Translations under genes and position numbers: made by a program
The notes under the pieces: model-generated
The model's database searches: none
Seen by the model: only the letters and a program-made list of their open reading frames with translations
Told to the model about the DNA's origin: nothing
Assembly: GCF_014269205.2 (NCBI RefSeq)
Contig: NZ_JABWRY020000001.1
Location: forward strand, 2,046,001 to 2,110,000
Source of the DNA: Pseudomonas kermanshahensis
GTDB taxonomy: Bacteria; Pseudomonadota; Gammaproteobacteria; Pseudomonadales; Pseudomonadaceae
Length of the DNA stretch: 64,000 nucleotides
Reading direction: 5' to 3'
Shown: one piece after another, positions 37,417-45,689 of the stretch
Layout: each line of letters starts with the position of its first letter
Numbering within the stretch: position 1 is the stretch's first letter

Positions 37417-38246
37417 GCAACAATCCCCTTGGCGGATTCGGTGAGGGTGCGGGCTTGCTTGAGGAAGTCCAACAGCATCTTGTTGACTTCACGCGGTGCT
37501 TCCACCGGCATCATATGCCGTTGCTCGGCGAGGACCACACTGTGCGCCCCAGGGATGCTGGCGGCGAGCTGGCGGGTCATGGCCGGGGTGGAGCCCGAGT
37601 CGAGTTCGCCGGTGGCGATCAGCGTCGGCACCTGGATGCTGCCCAGGTCGCTGGCGCGGTACATGTCCTGGGTGGCGAACAGCGAATAAGTAGTGTGGTA
37701 GCCCTGCGGGTCGTTGCTCGCCAGCACCTGGCGAATGGCGGCGACCTGCGCCGGGTTGGCTGCCTTGTATTCACGGCTGAACCAGCGGTCGAGGGCCGCG
37801 TCGACGTTGGCGTCGGGGCCGAGCTCCGCCGCCTGGGCGGCGCGGGCGATGACGCCAGCACTCTGCTCGGGGGTGCGGTTGAACACGCTGTTGAGCACCA
37901 CCAGGGCAGACAGCCTGTGCGGGTAGTTGAGGGCGAAGGCACGGGCCACCAGGCCGCCCATGGAGAAGCCAATTACGGTGGCCTGGGCAATCTGCAGGTG
38001 GTCGAGCAACTCGACGAGCTGGGCGGCGTAGCCTTCCAGGCTGGTGTCGGCGGCTGGCAACGCACTCTGGCCGTGGCCGAGCATGTCGTAAGCGATGACG
38101 CGGTAGTCGTTGGCCAGGCCAACGAACTGACCGCCCCACATTTCCTTGTTCAGGCCCACGCCGTGGATCAGCACCACGGGTTGGCCCTGGCCTTGGTCCA
38201 GGTAACTAGTCCCGGCCGGTGTACGTTCAGCGACAGGCTGAATCAT
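37413..38246 (-). CDS. Alpha/beta hydrolase (PcaD/RutD-like)
   Basis: 277 residues with the full catalytic triad: S95 in GFSMGGL, D216 in TGELDSGS and H244 in EQRHMMP, plus the oxyanion-hole HGVGLNKEMW. The fold is that of enol-lactonases (PcaD) and RutD. In this setting it may hydrolyse a ring-opened amide, enamine or lactone. The ATG at 38246 has GGAG upstream; a longer frame lacks family likeness. Confidence 0.9.
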   Translation of the reverse strand: MIQPVAERTPAGTSYLDQGQGQPVVLIHGVGLNKEMWGGQFVGLANDYRVIAYDMLGHGQSALPAADTSLEGYAAQLVELLDHLQIAQATVIGFSMGGLVARAFALNYPHRLSALVVLNSVFNRTPEQSAGVIARAAQAAELGPDANVDAALDRWFSREYKAANPAQVAAIRQVLASNDPQGYHTTYSLFATQDMYRASDLGSIQVPTLIATGELDSGSTPAMTRQLAASIPGAHSVVLAEQRHMMPVEAPREVNKMLLDFLKQARTLTESAKGIVA

Positions 38247-38314
38247 GGAGGGCGCTCCTTGAAGGTCGGGCGCGGCGGGTAAGCACGCCACGCCCCGGCC
38301 CGTCTTGGTTGTTG

Positions 38315-38911
38315 TTATTGAGCGTTGGCTTTTTCGGCAGCCAGTTCTTCCAGGTCGATGTAGCGGTTGCCAATGCGCGGGTGCAGACGACCGCCGTCGG
38401 CAGCGCCCAGGACCACGACGATTTCGTCGGCACGCGGGGCGTCTTCGATCTGCATTTCAAGGGTGATGTAGTGCGAACGCAGGCCTTCGTCGTCCTTCTG
38501 CATCATCGGGATCTGGATCGAGGTGCCTGGGCCGCCGCGCTTGTTGGTGAAGCTCAGGTAGCTCTTGGCCTGTACCGCTTCGCGGTAATGGTTGCCGAAA
38601 CGCAGGGTGTGGATCACGGCAGAGGCGTGTTCGATTTCGCCGTCGGCGCCGACCACCGCGGCTTTACCGTAGGCTTCGATCTTGTCGGCACCGCCGATGG
38701 CGGCGGTCAGGCGCTCGACCATCAGTGCGCCCAGCTCAGAGCAGTTGGCACGGATTTCCGGCTTCAGATCTTCTACAAAACCACGACCCGCCCACGGGTT
38801 CTTGATCACCACGGCCAGGCCGACCATGGTCACCGGTTTGTCGGTGGCCTTGCCGCCTTCGATGCGGGTCTCTTCGGAGTAGGTGACGATCTTGCGGATT
38901 TCGAAACTCAT
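38315..38911 (-). CDS. DUF1185-like 'amino acid synthesis' family protein
   Basis: 198 residues, no membrane segment or signal peptide. The start MSFEIRKIVTYSEETRIEGG and the blocks GRGFVEDLKPEIRANCSELG, ASAVIHTLRFGNHYREAV and TNKRGGPGTSIQIPM are those of a family annotated only as 'amino acid synthesis' (DUF1185), without an established reaction as far as I know. It heads the hydrolase-dehydrogenase-reductase operon, 41 bases after a perfect ATGGTATACCAT site. It is the least understood enzyme candidate of the pathway; its regular place with LLM monooxygenases suggests a catabolic rather than biosynthetic role. Confidence 0.82.
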   Translation of the reverse strand: MSFEIRKIVTYSEETRIEGGKATDKPVTMVGLAVVIKNPWAGRGFVEDLKPEIRANCSELGALMVERLTAAIGGADKIEAYGKAAVVGADGEIEHASAVIHTLRFGNHYREAVQAKSYLSFTNKRGGPGTSIQIPMMQKDDEGLRSHYITLEMQIEDAPRADEIVVVLGAADGGRLHPRIGNRYIDLEELAAEKANAQ

Positions 38912-38950
38912 GGGTGGCTCCTGGTGAGGGTTATCAGCTCTTGTTGTCTG

Positions 38951-38962
38951 ATGGTATACCAT
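38951..38962. promoter_or_regulatory. Candidate GntR operator 1
   Basis: ATGGTATACCAT, a perfect 12-base palindrome within GTCTGATGGTATACCATAAT, 40 bases upstream of the DUF1185-like gene. The same core stands before the flavin reductase 2 gene, and a variant before the NCS1 gene. Confidence 0.72.
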
Positions 38963-39049
38963 AATATTTGTTGTGCAAGAGGGGGCTTGAAAAATCTCTC
39001 CCTGGGGGACGAAAGGTTGCTTGATCCCTTGATTTGCGCGGCGTCTGTA

Positions 39050-39083
39050 CCGGCCCCCTCGCGGGCTTGCCCGCGAAGAGGCC
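39050..39083. repeat. REP element
   Basis: Single REP hairpin (CTCGCGGGCTTGCCCGCGAAGAGG core) between the LLM gene stop and the operator of the next unit; may end the LLM transcript. Confidence 0.75.
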
Positions 39084-39172
39084 GCCTGAAACTCAAAAAA
39101 ATGCCCGCTCGCAAGAGCCACTAGGGCCCCCGGGAGCGGGCTGATCCCGCAACTACTTCAGGCAAAGGGAAT

Positions 39173-40213
39173 TCAGGCGAACGCCGGCACCACTTCCTTG
39201 ATGAACAGCTCGAGCGACTTTTTCTTCTCGGCGTGGGGCAGGCTGTTGTCGCACCAGAAGCTGAACTCGTCGACGCCGAGCTCTTGGTAGTACTTGATGC
39301 GCGCGATGATTTCTTCGGGCGTGCCGATCATGGTGTTCTTGCGGATGTTTTCCAGCTGGAACGCCGGCACTTCGGCAAACTTCGATTCCGGGCTCGGCTC
39401 CAGGAAGCCGTTGACCGGCACAGTCTTGTTGCCGAACCAGGCGTCGAAGGTGCGGTAGAAGCGCGAGATCGCCTGGGCGCCAACCTTCCAGCCTTCGGGC
39501 TCGGACGGGCTGTGCACGTGGGTGTGGCGCAGCACCATCAATTGTGGGCGGGGCACATCCGGGTTGTTGTCCAGGGCCGCCTGGAACTTGTTTTTCAGGT
39601 CCAGTACTTCTTCGTCACCCTTCATCAGTGGGGTGACCATGACGTTGCAGCCGTTGGCCACGGCGAAGTTGTGCGAGTCTGGGTCGCGGGCGGCGATCCA
39701 CATCGGCGGTGTAGCGTTGAACGGTTTCGGCACGCTGGTGGAGGTGGGGAACTTGTACACCTCGCCGTCGTGGGCGTAGTCGCCTTCCCACAGTTTGCGC
39801 ACCACCGGCACCATTTCACGCAGGGCCTTGCCGCCGTCGGTGGCAGGCATGCCATTGGCCATGCGGTCGAATTCGAACTGATAGGCGCCGCGCGCCAGGC
39901 CCACTTCCATGCGGCCGTTGCTGATCACGTCGAGCAGGGCGCATTCGCCTGCCACGCGGATCGGGTTCCAGAACGGCGCGATGATGGTGCCGGCGCCCAG
40001 GCGGATCTTCTCGGTGCGCGCGGCGAGGTAGGCCAGCAGCGGCATCGGGCTTGGCGAAATGGTGTACTCCATAGCATGGTGTTCGCCGATCCACACGGTG
40101 CTGAAACCGCCGTTCTCGGCCATCAGGGTCAGTTCGGTCAGGTCTTCGAACAGCTGGCGGTGGCTGACCTGTTCATCCCAACGTTCCATGTGTACGAACA
40201 ACGAAAATTTCAT
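39173..40213 (-). CDS. LLM-class (luciferase-like) flavin-dependent monooxygenase
   Basis: 346 residues, bacterial-luciferase (beta/alpha)8 fold. MKFSLFVHMERWDEQ, WIGEHHAMEYTISPSPMPLLAYLAARTEKIRLGAGTIIAPFWNPIRVAGECALLDVISNGRMEVGLARG and IGTPEEIIARIKYYQELGVDEFSFW are typical. Such enzymes use FMNH2 from a reductase to insert oxygen; RutA and the pyridine-cleaving enzyme belong to this class and open N-heterocycles. Two flavin reductases in the same cluster support this. The ATG at 40213 has GAGGAAAG upstream. It follows flavin reductase 2 by 66 bases. Substrate unknown. Confidence 0.9.
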   Translation of the reverse strand: MKFSLFVHMERWDEQVSHRQLFEDLTELTLMAENGGFSTVWIGEHHAMEYTISPSPMPLLAYLAARTEKIRLGAGTIIAPFWNPIRVAGECALLDVISNGRMEVGLARGAYQFEFDRMANGMPATDGGKALREMVPVVRKLWEGDYAHDGEVYKFPTSTSVPKPFNATPPMWIAARDPDSHNFAVANGCNVMVTPLMKGDEEVLDLKNKFQAALDNNPDVPRPQLMVLRHTHVHSPSEPEGWKVGAQAISRFYRTFDAWFGNKTVPVNGFLEPSPESKFAEVPAFQLENIRKNTMIGTPEEIIARIKYYQELGVDEFSFWCDNSLPHAEKKKSLELFIKEVVPAFA

Positions 40214-40279
40214 GGGGCTTTCCTCGGAGCTTGAAAGTCTCGCCTGGCGCACCAGGCGTCAGTAATAAGGCTAGGTGCT

Positions 40280-40765
40280 TCAGGCGAAGGCGGGCAGGCT
40301 GGCCATCTTGCCGCGGCAGTAGATCATCGGCTGCGGGGCTTGCTCGGGGACGATCAGGTTGTGCACCTTGCCGACCATGATGGCGTGGTCGCCACCTTCA
40401 TATTCACGCCACAGTTCGCATTCGATGATGGCGGTGGCATTGGCCAGCAGCGGGTTGCCCAGCGCACTCAGGGACCACTCGATGCCGGTGGCTTTGTCTT
40501 TGCCTTTTTTGGCGAACGCATAGGCTTCGGCTTGCTGTTCACCAGAAAGCAGGTGAATGGCGAAGCGCTTCTGCTTGATCAGCACAGGGTAGGAGTCGGA
40601 GCTGTAGTTGGGGCAGAACAGCACCAGCGGCGGGTCCATCGACAGGGAGGAGAAGGCGCTGGCGGTAAGGCCGACGATCGAGCCGTCGTCGTCCAGGGTG
40701 GTGATGACGGTAACGCCGGACGGGAAAGAGCCCAGGACGTTCTTGTAGACGGTTGCGTCGATCAT
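40280..40765 (-). CDS. Flavin reductase (RutF/HpaC-like), copy 2
   Basis: 161 residues, colinear with the reductase at 35436-35921 and sharing its motifs (SFPSGVTVITTLDDDGSIVGLTASAFSSLSMDPPLVLFC, GGDHAIMVGKVHNL). First gene of the LLM unit, 57 bases downstream of a GGTATACC-type operator. The ATG at 40765 matches the start of the paralogue; the upstream in-frame TTG would run through the operator. Confidence 0.92.
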   Translation of the reverse strand: MIDATVYKNVLGSFPSGVTVITTLDDDGSIVGLTASAFSSLSMDPPLVLFCPNYSSDSYPVLIKQKRFAIHLLSGEQQAEAYAFAKKGKDKATGIEWSLSALGNPLLANATAIIECELWREYEGGDHAIMVGKVHNLIVPEQAPQPMIYCRGKMASLPAFA

Positions 40766-40821
40766 CTCATGTACCTCAGAAGGGCTGCGGTGGTCCGCGG
40801 TTTTTATCGTTGATGTGTCTG

Positions 40822-40833
40822 ATGGTATACCGT
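40822..40833. promoter_or_regulatory. Candidate GntR operator 2
   Basis: ATGGTATACCGT within GTCTGATGGTATACCGTAAT, 17 of whose first 18 bases match operator 1. Its GGTATACC core is a perfect palindrome. It lies 57 bases upstream of the flavin reductase 2 start. Confidence 0.72.
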
Positions 40834-40993
40834 AATACTCGATTTGCAAGCGGAATTTTCCGCCGCAGCAAAATCACGATGAATGGCGCAAAGCCGCATG
40901 GATAGGGGGCTTGGCGGAATTTCAATGCCCCAGCTACAGGTGCTGAACCGGATCAGTTAGGGTTTTTTAAGCCGAATCAGTGTTGTCAAAAGT

Positions 40994-41013
40994 TTGGAAT
41001 ACCATAATATGGT
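40994..41013. promoter_or_regulatory. Candidate GntR operator 3 (variant)
   Basis: TTGGAATACCATAATATGGT: shares GGNATACCATAATAT with operator 1 and holds its own inverted repeat ACCAT-AAT-ATGGT (41001-41013). It is 70 bases upstream of the NCS1 permease gene. Confidence 0.6.
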
Positions 41014-41082
41014 CCGCAGCTGAGAGGCCGCCTAGACGCGGTTTCCTTACAAAGATAAAAACGACCCTTCGAGCTGAAAACC

Positions 41083-42486
41083 ATGTCCCAACCGTCATCG
41101 CAACACCAGTTTGTCGAGAATCACACGGTCGATTACGTTCCACCTGCCGAGCGCCATGGGAAGGCGCGCGACCTGTTCACCCTCTGGTTCAGCACCAACA
41201 TTGCGCCGCTGCCCATCGTCACCGGTGCGATGGTGGTGCAGGTGTTCCACCTGAACCTGGTGTGGGGGCTTGTCGCTATCGTGCTGGGCCACCTGCTCGG
41301 GGGCGTGGTCATCGCCCTGGCCTCTGCGCAGGGACCGCAGCTGGGCATTCCGCAGATGGTCCAGAGCCGCGGCCAGTTCGGCCGTTATGGCGCCCTGCTG
41401 ATCGTGTTCTTCACGGCGCTGATCTATGTGGGCTTCTTCATTTCCAACATCGTGCTGGCGGGCAAGACCATCCACGGTATCGCCCCGAGCGTGCCGATGC
41501 CTGGTGCCATCGTCATCGGCGCCCTCAGCGCGACGGCCATTGGCGTGATCGGCTACCGCTTCATCCATATCCTCAACCGTATCGGTACCTGGGTGATGGG
41601 GTCGGCGCTGCTGGCCGGGTTCATCATGATGTTCATCCAGGAGTTGCCGGCCGACTTCTTCAGCCGCGGTGCGTTCAATTTGTCGGGCTTCATCGCCACG
41701 GTGTCGCTGGGCACCATCTGGCAGATCAGCTTCTCGCCGTACACCTCCGACTACTCACGCTACCTGCCTAAAGAAGTCGGAATTGCCAAGCCGTTCTGGG
41801 CCACCTATTTCGGTGCCACGCTGGGCACCATCCTGTGCTTCAGCTTTGGTGCGGTGGCGGTGTTGTGCGTACCGGAAGGCACGGACGCGATGGACGCCGT
41901 CAAGCAAGCCACCGGCTGGCTCGGCCCGATCCTGATGGTGTTGTTCCTGCTCAACATCATCAGCCACAACGCGCTCAACCTGTATGGCGCGGTGTTGTCG
42001 ATCGTCACGGCCATCCAGACCTTCTTTGCCAAGTGGACGCCGAGCATCAAGGTGCGGGTGATCCTGGCCTCGGTGATTCTGGTGGGCTGCGGCCTGGTGG
42101 CGCTGAATGCGTCGGCGGGCTTCATTGGCCAGTTCATCGGCTTGATCCTGGCGCTGTTGCTGGTGTTGGTGCCGTGGGTGTCGATCAACCTGATCGACTT
42201 CTACCTGATCAAGAAGGGCCAGTACGACATCGCGTCGATCTTCAGTGCCGACGGCGGCATTTATGGGCGCTTCAACCACCACGCGATCATTGCCTATGCG
42301 TGCGGGATCGTGGTGCAGCTGCCGTTTGCCAATACGGCGCTGTATGTGGGGCCGTATTCGAACATCGTCGAAGGGGCTGATTTGTCCTGGCTGATCGGGT
42401 TGCTGGTGACGGTGCCGCTGTATTACTGCCTGGCGACGCGCGGGCAGAGTGTTAACAGTGCGCGGGCTGTCAGCGTGAACGACTGA
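41083..42486 (+). CDS. NCS1-family permease of the catabolic cluster
   Basis: 467 residues, about 12 helices. RDLFTLWFSTNIAPLPIVTGAMVVQVFHLNLVWG, QLGIPQMVQSRGQFGRYGALL and HNALNLYGAVLSIVTAIQTFFAKW are shared with the paralogue at 25493-26905. It is divergent from the reductase-LLM unit and has a cluster-type operator, so it most likely imports the pathway substrate. NCS1 carriers favour nitrogen heterocycles and related ureides, the main hint to substrate class. Confidence 0.9.
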   Translation: MSQPSSQHQFVENHTVDYVPPAERHGKARDLFTLWFSTNIAPLPIVTGAMVVQVFHLNLVWGLVAIVLGHLLGGVVIALASAQGPQLGIPQMVQSRGQFGRYGALLIVFFTALIYVGFFISNIVLAGKTIHGIAPSVPMPGAIVIGALSATAIGVIGYRFIHILNRIGTWVMGSALLAGFIMMFIQELPADFFSRGAFNLSGFIATVSLGTIWQISFSPYTSDYSRYLPKEVGIAKPFWATYFGATLGTILCFSFGAVAVLCVPEGTDAMDAVKQATGWLGPILMVLFLLNIISHNALNLYGAVLSIVTAIQTFFAKWTPSIKVRVILASVILVGCGLVALNASAGFIGQFIGLILALLLVLVPWVSINLIDFYLIKKGQYDIASIFSADGGIYGRFNHHAIIAYACGIVVQLPFANTALYVGPYSNIVEGADLSWLIGLLVTVPLYYCLATRGQSVNSARAVSVND

Positions 42487-42510
42487 TGATCAAAACTGGG
42501 GCCGCTGTGC

Positions 42511-42625
42511 GGCCCCTTCGCGGGGCAAGCCCGCTCCCACAGAGCTGTGAGCTGACCTCAAGGCTGGCGTCCTACCTGTAGGAGCGGGCTTGCCCGCGAT
42601 GGGCTGCAAAGCAGCCCCAGCTATC
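42511..42625. repeat. Paired REP elements between the NCS1 permease and the chemoreceptor gene
   Basis: GCCCCTTCGCGGGGCAAGCC... (42511-42542) and a partly mismatched reverse complement (42577-42605), followed by a GGGCTGCAAAGCAGCCC hairpin. They lie between convergent gene ends and probably serve as a two-way terminator. Confidence 0.75.
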
Positions 42626-42630
42626 TTGAG

Positions 42631-44256
42631 TCAAACCTTGAACTGGGCAACCATCCCATTCAGGTCCACCGCCAACCGCGACAGGTCCTGCGCCGCCGCA
42701 CTGGTCTGATTCGCACCCGCCGACGTCTGCATCGCCAGGTCGCGAATATTCACCAGGTTACGGTCTACCTCCCGCGCCACCTGCGCCTGTTCCTCCGACG
42801 CACTGGCGATCACCAGGTTGCGCTGGTTGATCGAGGCAATCGCTTCGGCAATCACCTCAAGTGCCTGGCCTGCAGACTGGGCCACTTCCAGTGTGCCCGT
42901 GGCACGCCCTTGGCTGCTGTGCATGGCGCTTACCGCGCGCTCGGTGCCGGTCTGGATACCCACGATCATCTGTTCGATTTCTGCCGTGGACTGCTGAGTC
43001 CGGTGGGCCAGTGCGCGCACCTCGTCGGCGACTACCGCAAAGCCACGGCCTGCCTCACCGGCCCGTGCTGCCTCGATGGCGGCATTGAGCGCCAACAGGT
43101 TGGTCTGCCCGGCGATCGCGCCGATCACATCGAGCACGCGGCTGATCTCGTTGGCATTGTTGGCCAGCAGTTCGATCTCGGCCGAGGTACCGGTGACGTC
43201 GTCGACCAGGTGCTGGATCGACGCCAAGGCCTGGTTGACCTGGTCGCGACCGTCGCGGGTGGTGCGGTCGGCGCCTTTGGACGCGTCTGCGGTACTCACC
43301 GCGTTGTTCGCCACTTCTTCCACGGCGGCTGTCATCTGGTTGACAGCAGTAGCGGCCTGGTCGATCTCCGCACTTTGCTGGTGCAGGCCGCGGCTGGTGT
43401 CCTCCGTGACGGTGTGCAGCTCTTCCGAGGCCGAGGCCAGCTGGTCGGACGATGCGGCAATCTTGCGCAGGGTGTCGCGCAGGCTGTCTTGCATACGGCT
43501 CAAGGCGCGCAGCAGTTGCGCCGGTTCGTCGCGGCCGATCACGCGAATTTCGCGGGTCAGGTCGCCGGTGGCCACGCGTTCGGCCACGGCCACCGCGTCG
43601 GCCAGGGGCACGACGATGCTGCGGGTCAGCACCGTGGCGATGGCTGCCAGCGCGAGCATGATCACCAGCAGTGAGCCGATGATGGCGGTCAACGCTTGGT
43701 CTGCGACATCGCTGCTACGTTGCGAGGCCACTTCAGCACCTTTGCTGTTGTAGGCGATCAGTGCCGCCATGGCTTTCATCATGCTGTCGGCGTGCAGGGT
43801 GAGCGGGCCGTTGATCTTCTGCCTGGCCTGGTCAATGTGCCCGGCGGCGATGTCGTCGAGCACCTGCGCCTGCAGGTCGACGTACTGTTGGTGGGCAGTG
43901 CTGAAGGCATTGAACAGGGCGCGGTCGTCGGCGGCGATGATGGTGCTGTCGTAGTCCTGTAGGCCGTCCTTGAGCTGCACGTTGATGCCTTTGAGCAGGT
44001 CGAGGTTGCGTGCGCGCTCGCTGTCATCGTCATCCAGCGCCGTGCGCAGCGTCAAAGCGCGGGCCCGGCCGAGGTTGCTGCTGATTTCACTGAGTGCGAC
44101 CACGGCGGGCAACCAGGTGACACGGATCTCGTCCGTGGCCGTGTCCATTTGCCGGGTCTCGTAGAGGGCGATCAGGCCCATGCCCAGCACGAGTGCGCCC
44201 AACAGGGCGAATACGCTGGCTGCGCGAATGCCGATCTTCATATTCCGTAACTGCAT
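42631..44256 (-). CDS. Methyl-accepting chemotaxis protein (4HB-type sensor)
   Basis: 541 residues. TM1 (about 11-31, [21 protein letters not shown]), a periplasmic four-helix-bundle sensor (about 35-190), TM2 (about 190-212), HAMP (about 213-265) and a cytoplasmic signalling domain with the highly conserved hairpin tip ([36 protein letters not shown]). It feeds CheA through CheW. Ligand unknown. It shares neither operon nor control site with its neighbours. Confidence 0.93.
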   Translation of the reverse strand: MQLRNMKIGIRAASVFALLGALVLGMGLIALYETRQMDTATDEIRVTWLPAVVALSEISSNLGRARALTLRTALDDDDSERARNLDLLKGINVQLKDGLQDYDSTIIAADDRALFNAFSTAHQQYVDLQAQVLDDIAAGHIDQARQKINGPLTLHADSMMKAMAALIAYNSKGAEVASQRSSDVADQALTAIIGSLLVIMLALAAIATVLTRSIVVPLADAVAVAERVATGDLTREIRVIGRDEPAQLLRALSRMQDSLRDTLRKIAASSDQLASASEELHTVTEDTSRGLHQQSAEIDQAATAVNQMTAAVEEVANNAVSTADASKGADRTTRDGRDQVNQALASIQHLVDDVTGTSAEIELLANNANEISRVLDVIGAIAGQTNLLALNAAIEAARAGEAGRGFAVVADEVRALAHRTQQSTAEIEQMIVGIQTGTERAVSAMHSSQGRATGTLEVAQSAGQALEVIAEAIASINQRNLVIASASEEQAQVAREVDRNLVNIRDLAMQTSAGANQTSAAAQDLSRLAVDLNGMVAQFKV

Positions 44257-44486
44257 GGAATGCTCCTTGACGGTGGCGTGCAGGCGTCAAGAGCATGGAC
44301 GGAAGGCCGGGTCACCGGGGGTGGTGCCAGCTCTCGATGCGCTGCGGATTTAGTGTGTGTGCCTCACCCTCGGAAATGTTTTATTTAAATGATGGCATAT
44401 GGACATCATTATTGACCAGTCATTCAATGTAACGACATGTGCGGACAAATCCGTCGTTTTTTGACGGATTTGTTCGCTTTCAGGTG

Positions 44487-45689
44487 CTAGACGATCGGGA
44501 TCAGCGGGTCGGCAGCGGCCAGCGCCAGTGCCCGGTCAGCGGCGGGTGGGTAGATCCACACCGAGTTGATCTGGCGCTTGAGTGCCTTGCCTTCCTGGCC
44601 GTGCAACTTCAGCTCACGCACCCAGCCCTCACTGTAGGCCGCGCCCCAGTCGCCGAGGTCTAGGCAGGTGACGTATTTGGGCTGGCGGTAGATGACCGGG
44701 TCGATGCCCAGCAGGTCGGCAGCGGCATTGTTGCCGCAGTGACGGCCCATGGGGATGGCGTGCTGGCAGGTCATCAGGGCGTGGTTGCCCAGCTCGTCGA
44801 CAGCGGCCCAGGCGGTGTCGCCGGTGGCATAGATGTGCGCCTGGCCAACCACTTTCAGGTGGTCGTCGACCCGCAGGCGGCCTGCGCCGTCACGCTCGCC
44901 GGCGACCTGTGCAGTCAAGAGGCTGGCCTTGACGCCTGCGGTCCAGATCACCGTGCTGCTGGCGATGTACTCGCCGTTGTCCAGGGTGACGCCGCCGGCA
45001 TCGACAGCCACCACCGAGGTACCGGTCAGCCATTCGACACCCGCCTGTGCAGAGGCGGCCTCGATCGAGGGGGTGATGCCCGCGCCCAACGCCGCGCCGA
45101 CACGGGCGCCACGGTCGACCACCAGCACACGCACCGCGCTGCCGTCACCGAGCAGGGTGCGCAAGCGTGCGGGCATTTCGGTTGCCGTCTCGATGCCGGT
45201 GAACCCGCCACCACAGACCACGACCGTGTTACGCGCCGGGGAGGCGGGCAGGGCGGCCAGCCCCAGCAGGTGCTGTTCCAGGCGCACGGCCGACTCCATC
45301 TGGTCGACATCGAAGCTGTGTTCGGCAAGGCCTGGTACAGCCGGGCGCGCCACCTGGCTGCCTGCAGCGAGGATCAGGCGATCGTAGTGGATCTGCTGGG
45401 GCTGCCCTTGGGCATCGGTGTAGCTCACGCTGCGCCCGTCGGCGTCGATGCTGTCGGCGTTGCCAGGGATGAAGTGCACGCCCACGGCCTCGAACAGCTC
45501 GCCCAACGGCGCCTTCATGCTATGCACATCCGCTTCGTAGAAGCGTGGGCGAATGCGCAGCTCGGGTTGAGGGGCGAGTACGCTGATACGCACGTCTTCA
45601 CGTTGTGCCTGGTCCAGCAGGCGAGCAGCGCTCAGCGCGCTCCAGACACCGGCAAAGCCGGCACCGATGATCAGGATGTTGGATTTCAT
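44487..45689 (-). CDS. NDH-2-like FAD-dependent pyridine-nucleotide oxidoreductase
   Basis: 400 residues with two Rossmann motifs: FAD-binding IIGAGFAGVWSALSAARLL near the N-terminus and the NAD-binding VVVCGGGFTGIETATEM (about 160-176). The FAD-closing motif is IYATGDTAW. It resembles type II NADH dehydrogenases and rubredoxin/ferredoxin reductases but has no C-terminal membrane helix. The ATG at 45689 has GGAG upstream. A perfect inverted repeat 66 bases upstream shares its core with a site at the start of the nearby rrf2 gene, so Rrf2 control is likely. Confidence 0.87.
   Translation of the reverse strand: MKSNILIIGAGFAGVWSALSAARLLDQAQREDVRISVLAPQPELRIRPRFYEADVHSMKAPLGELFEAVGVHFIPGNADSIDADGRSVSYTDAQGQPQQIHYDRLILAAGSQVARPAVPGLAEHSFDVDQMESAVRLEQHLLGLAALPASPARNTVVVCGGGFTGIETATEMPARLRTLLGDGSAVRVLVVDRGARVGAALGAGITPSIEAASAQAGVEWLTGTSVVAVDAGGVTLDNGEYIASSTVIWTAGVKASLLTAQVAGERDGAGRLRVDDHLKVVGQAHIYATGDTAWAAVDELGNHALMTCQHAIPMGRHCGNNAAADLLGIDPVIYRQPKYVTCLDLGDWGAAYSEGWVRELKLHGQEGKALKRQINSVWIYPPAADRALALAAADPLIPIV

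Larger units (their letters stand above)
40766..41082. other. Divergent control region of the catabolic cluster
   Basis: 317 bases between the reductase-LLM unit and the NCS1 permease. It contains two candidate operators (40822-40833 and 40994-41013). The middle is unremarkable. No gene seen. Confidence 0.7.
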
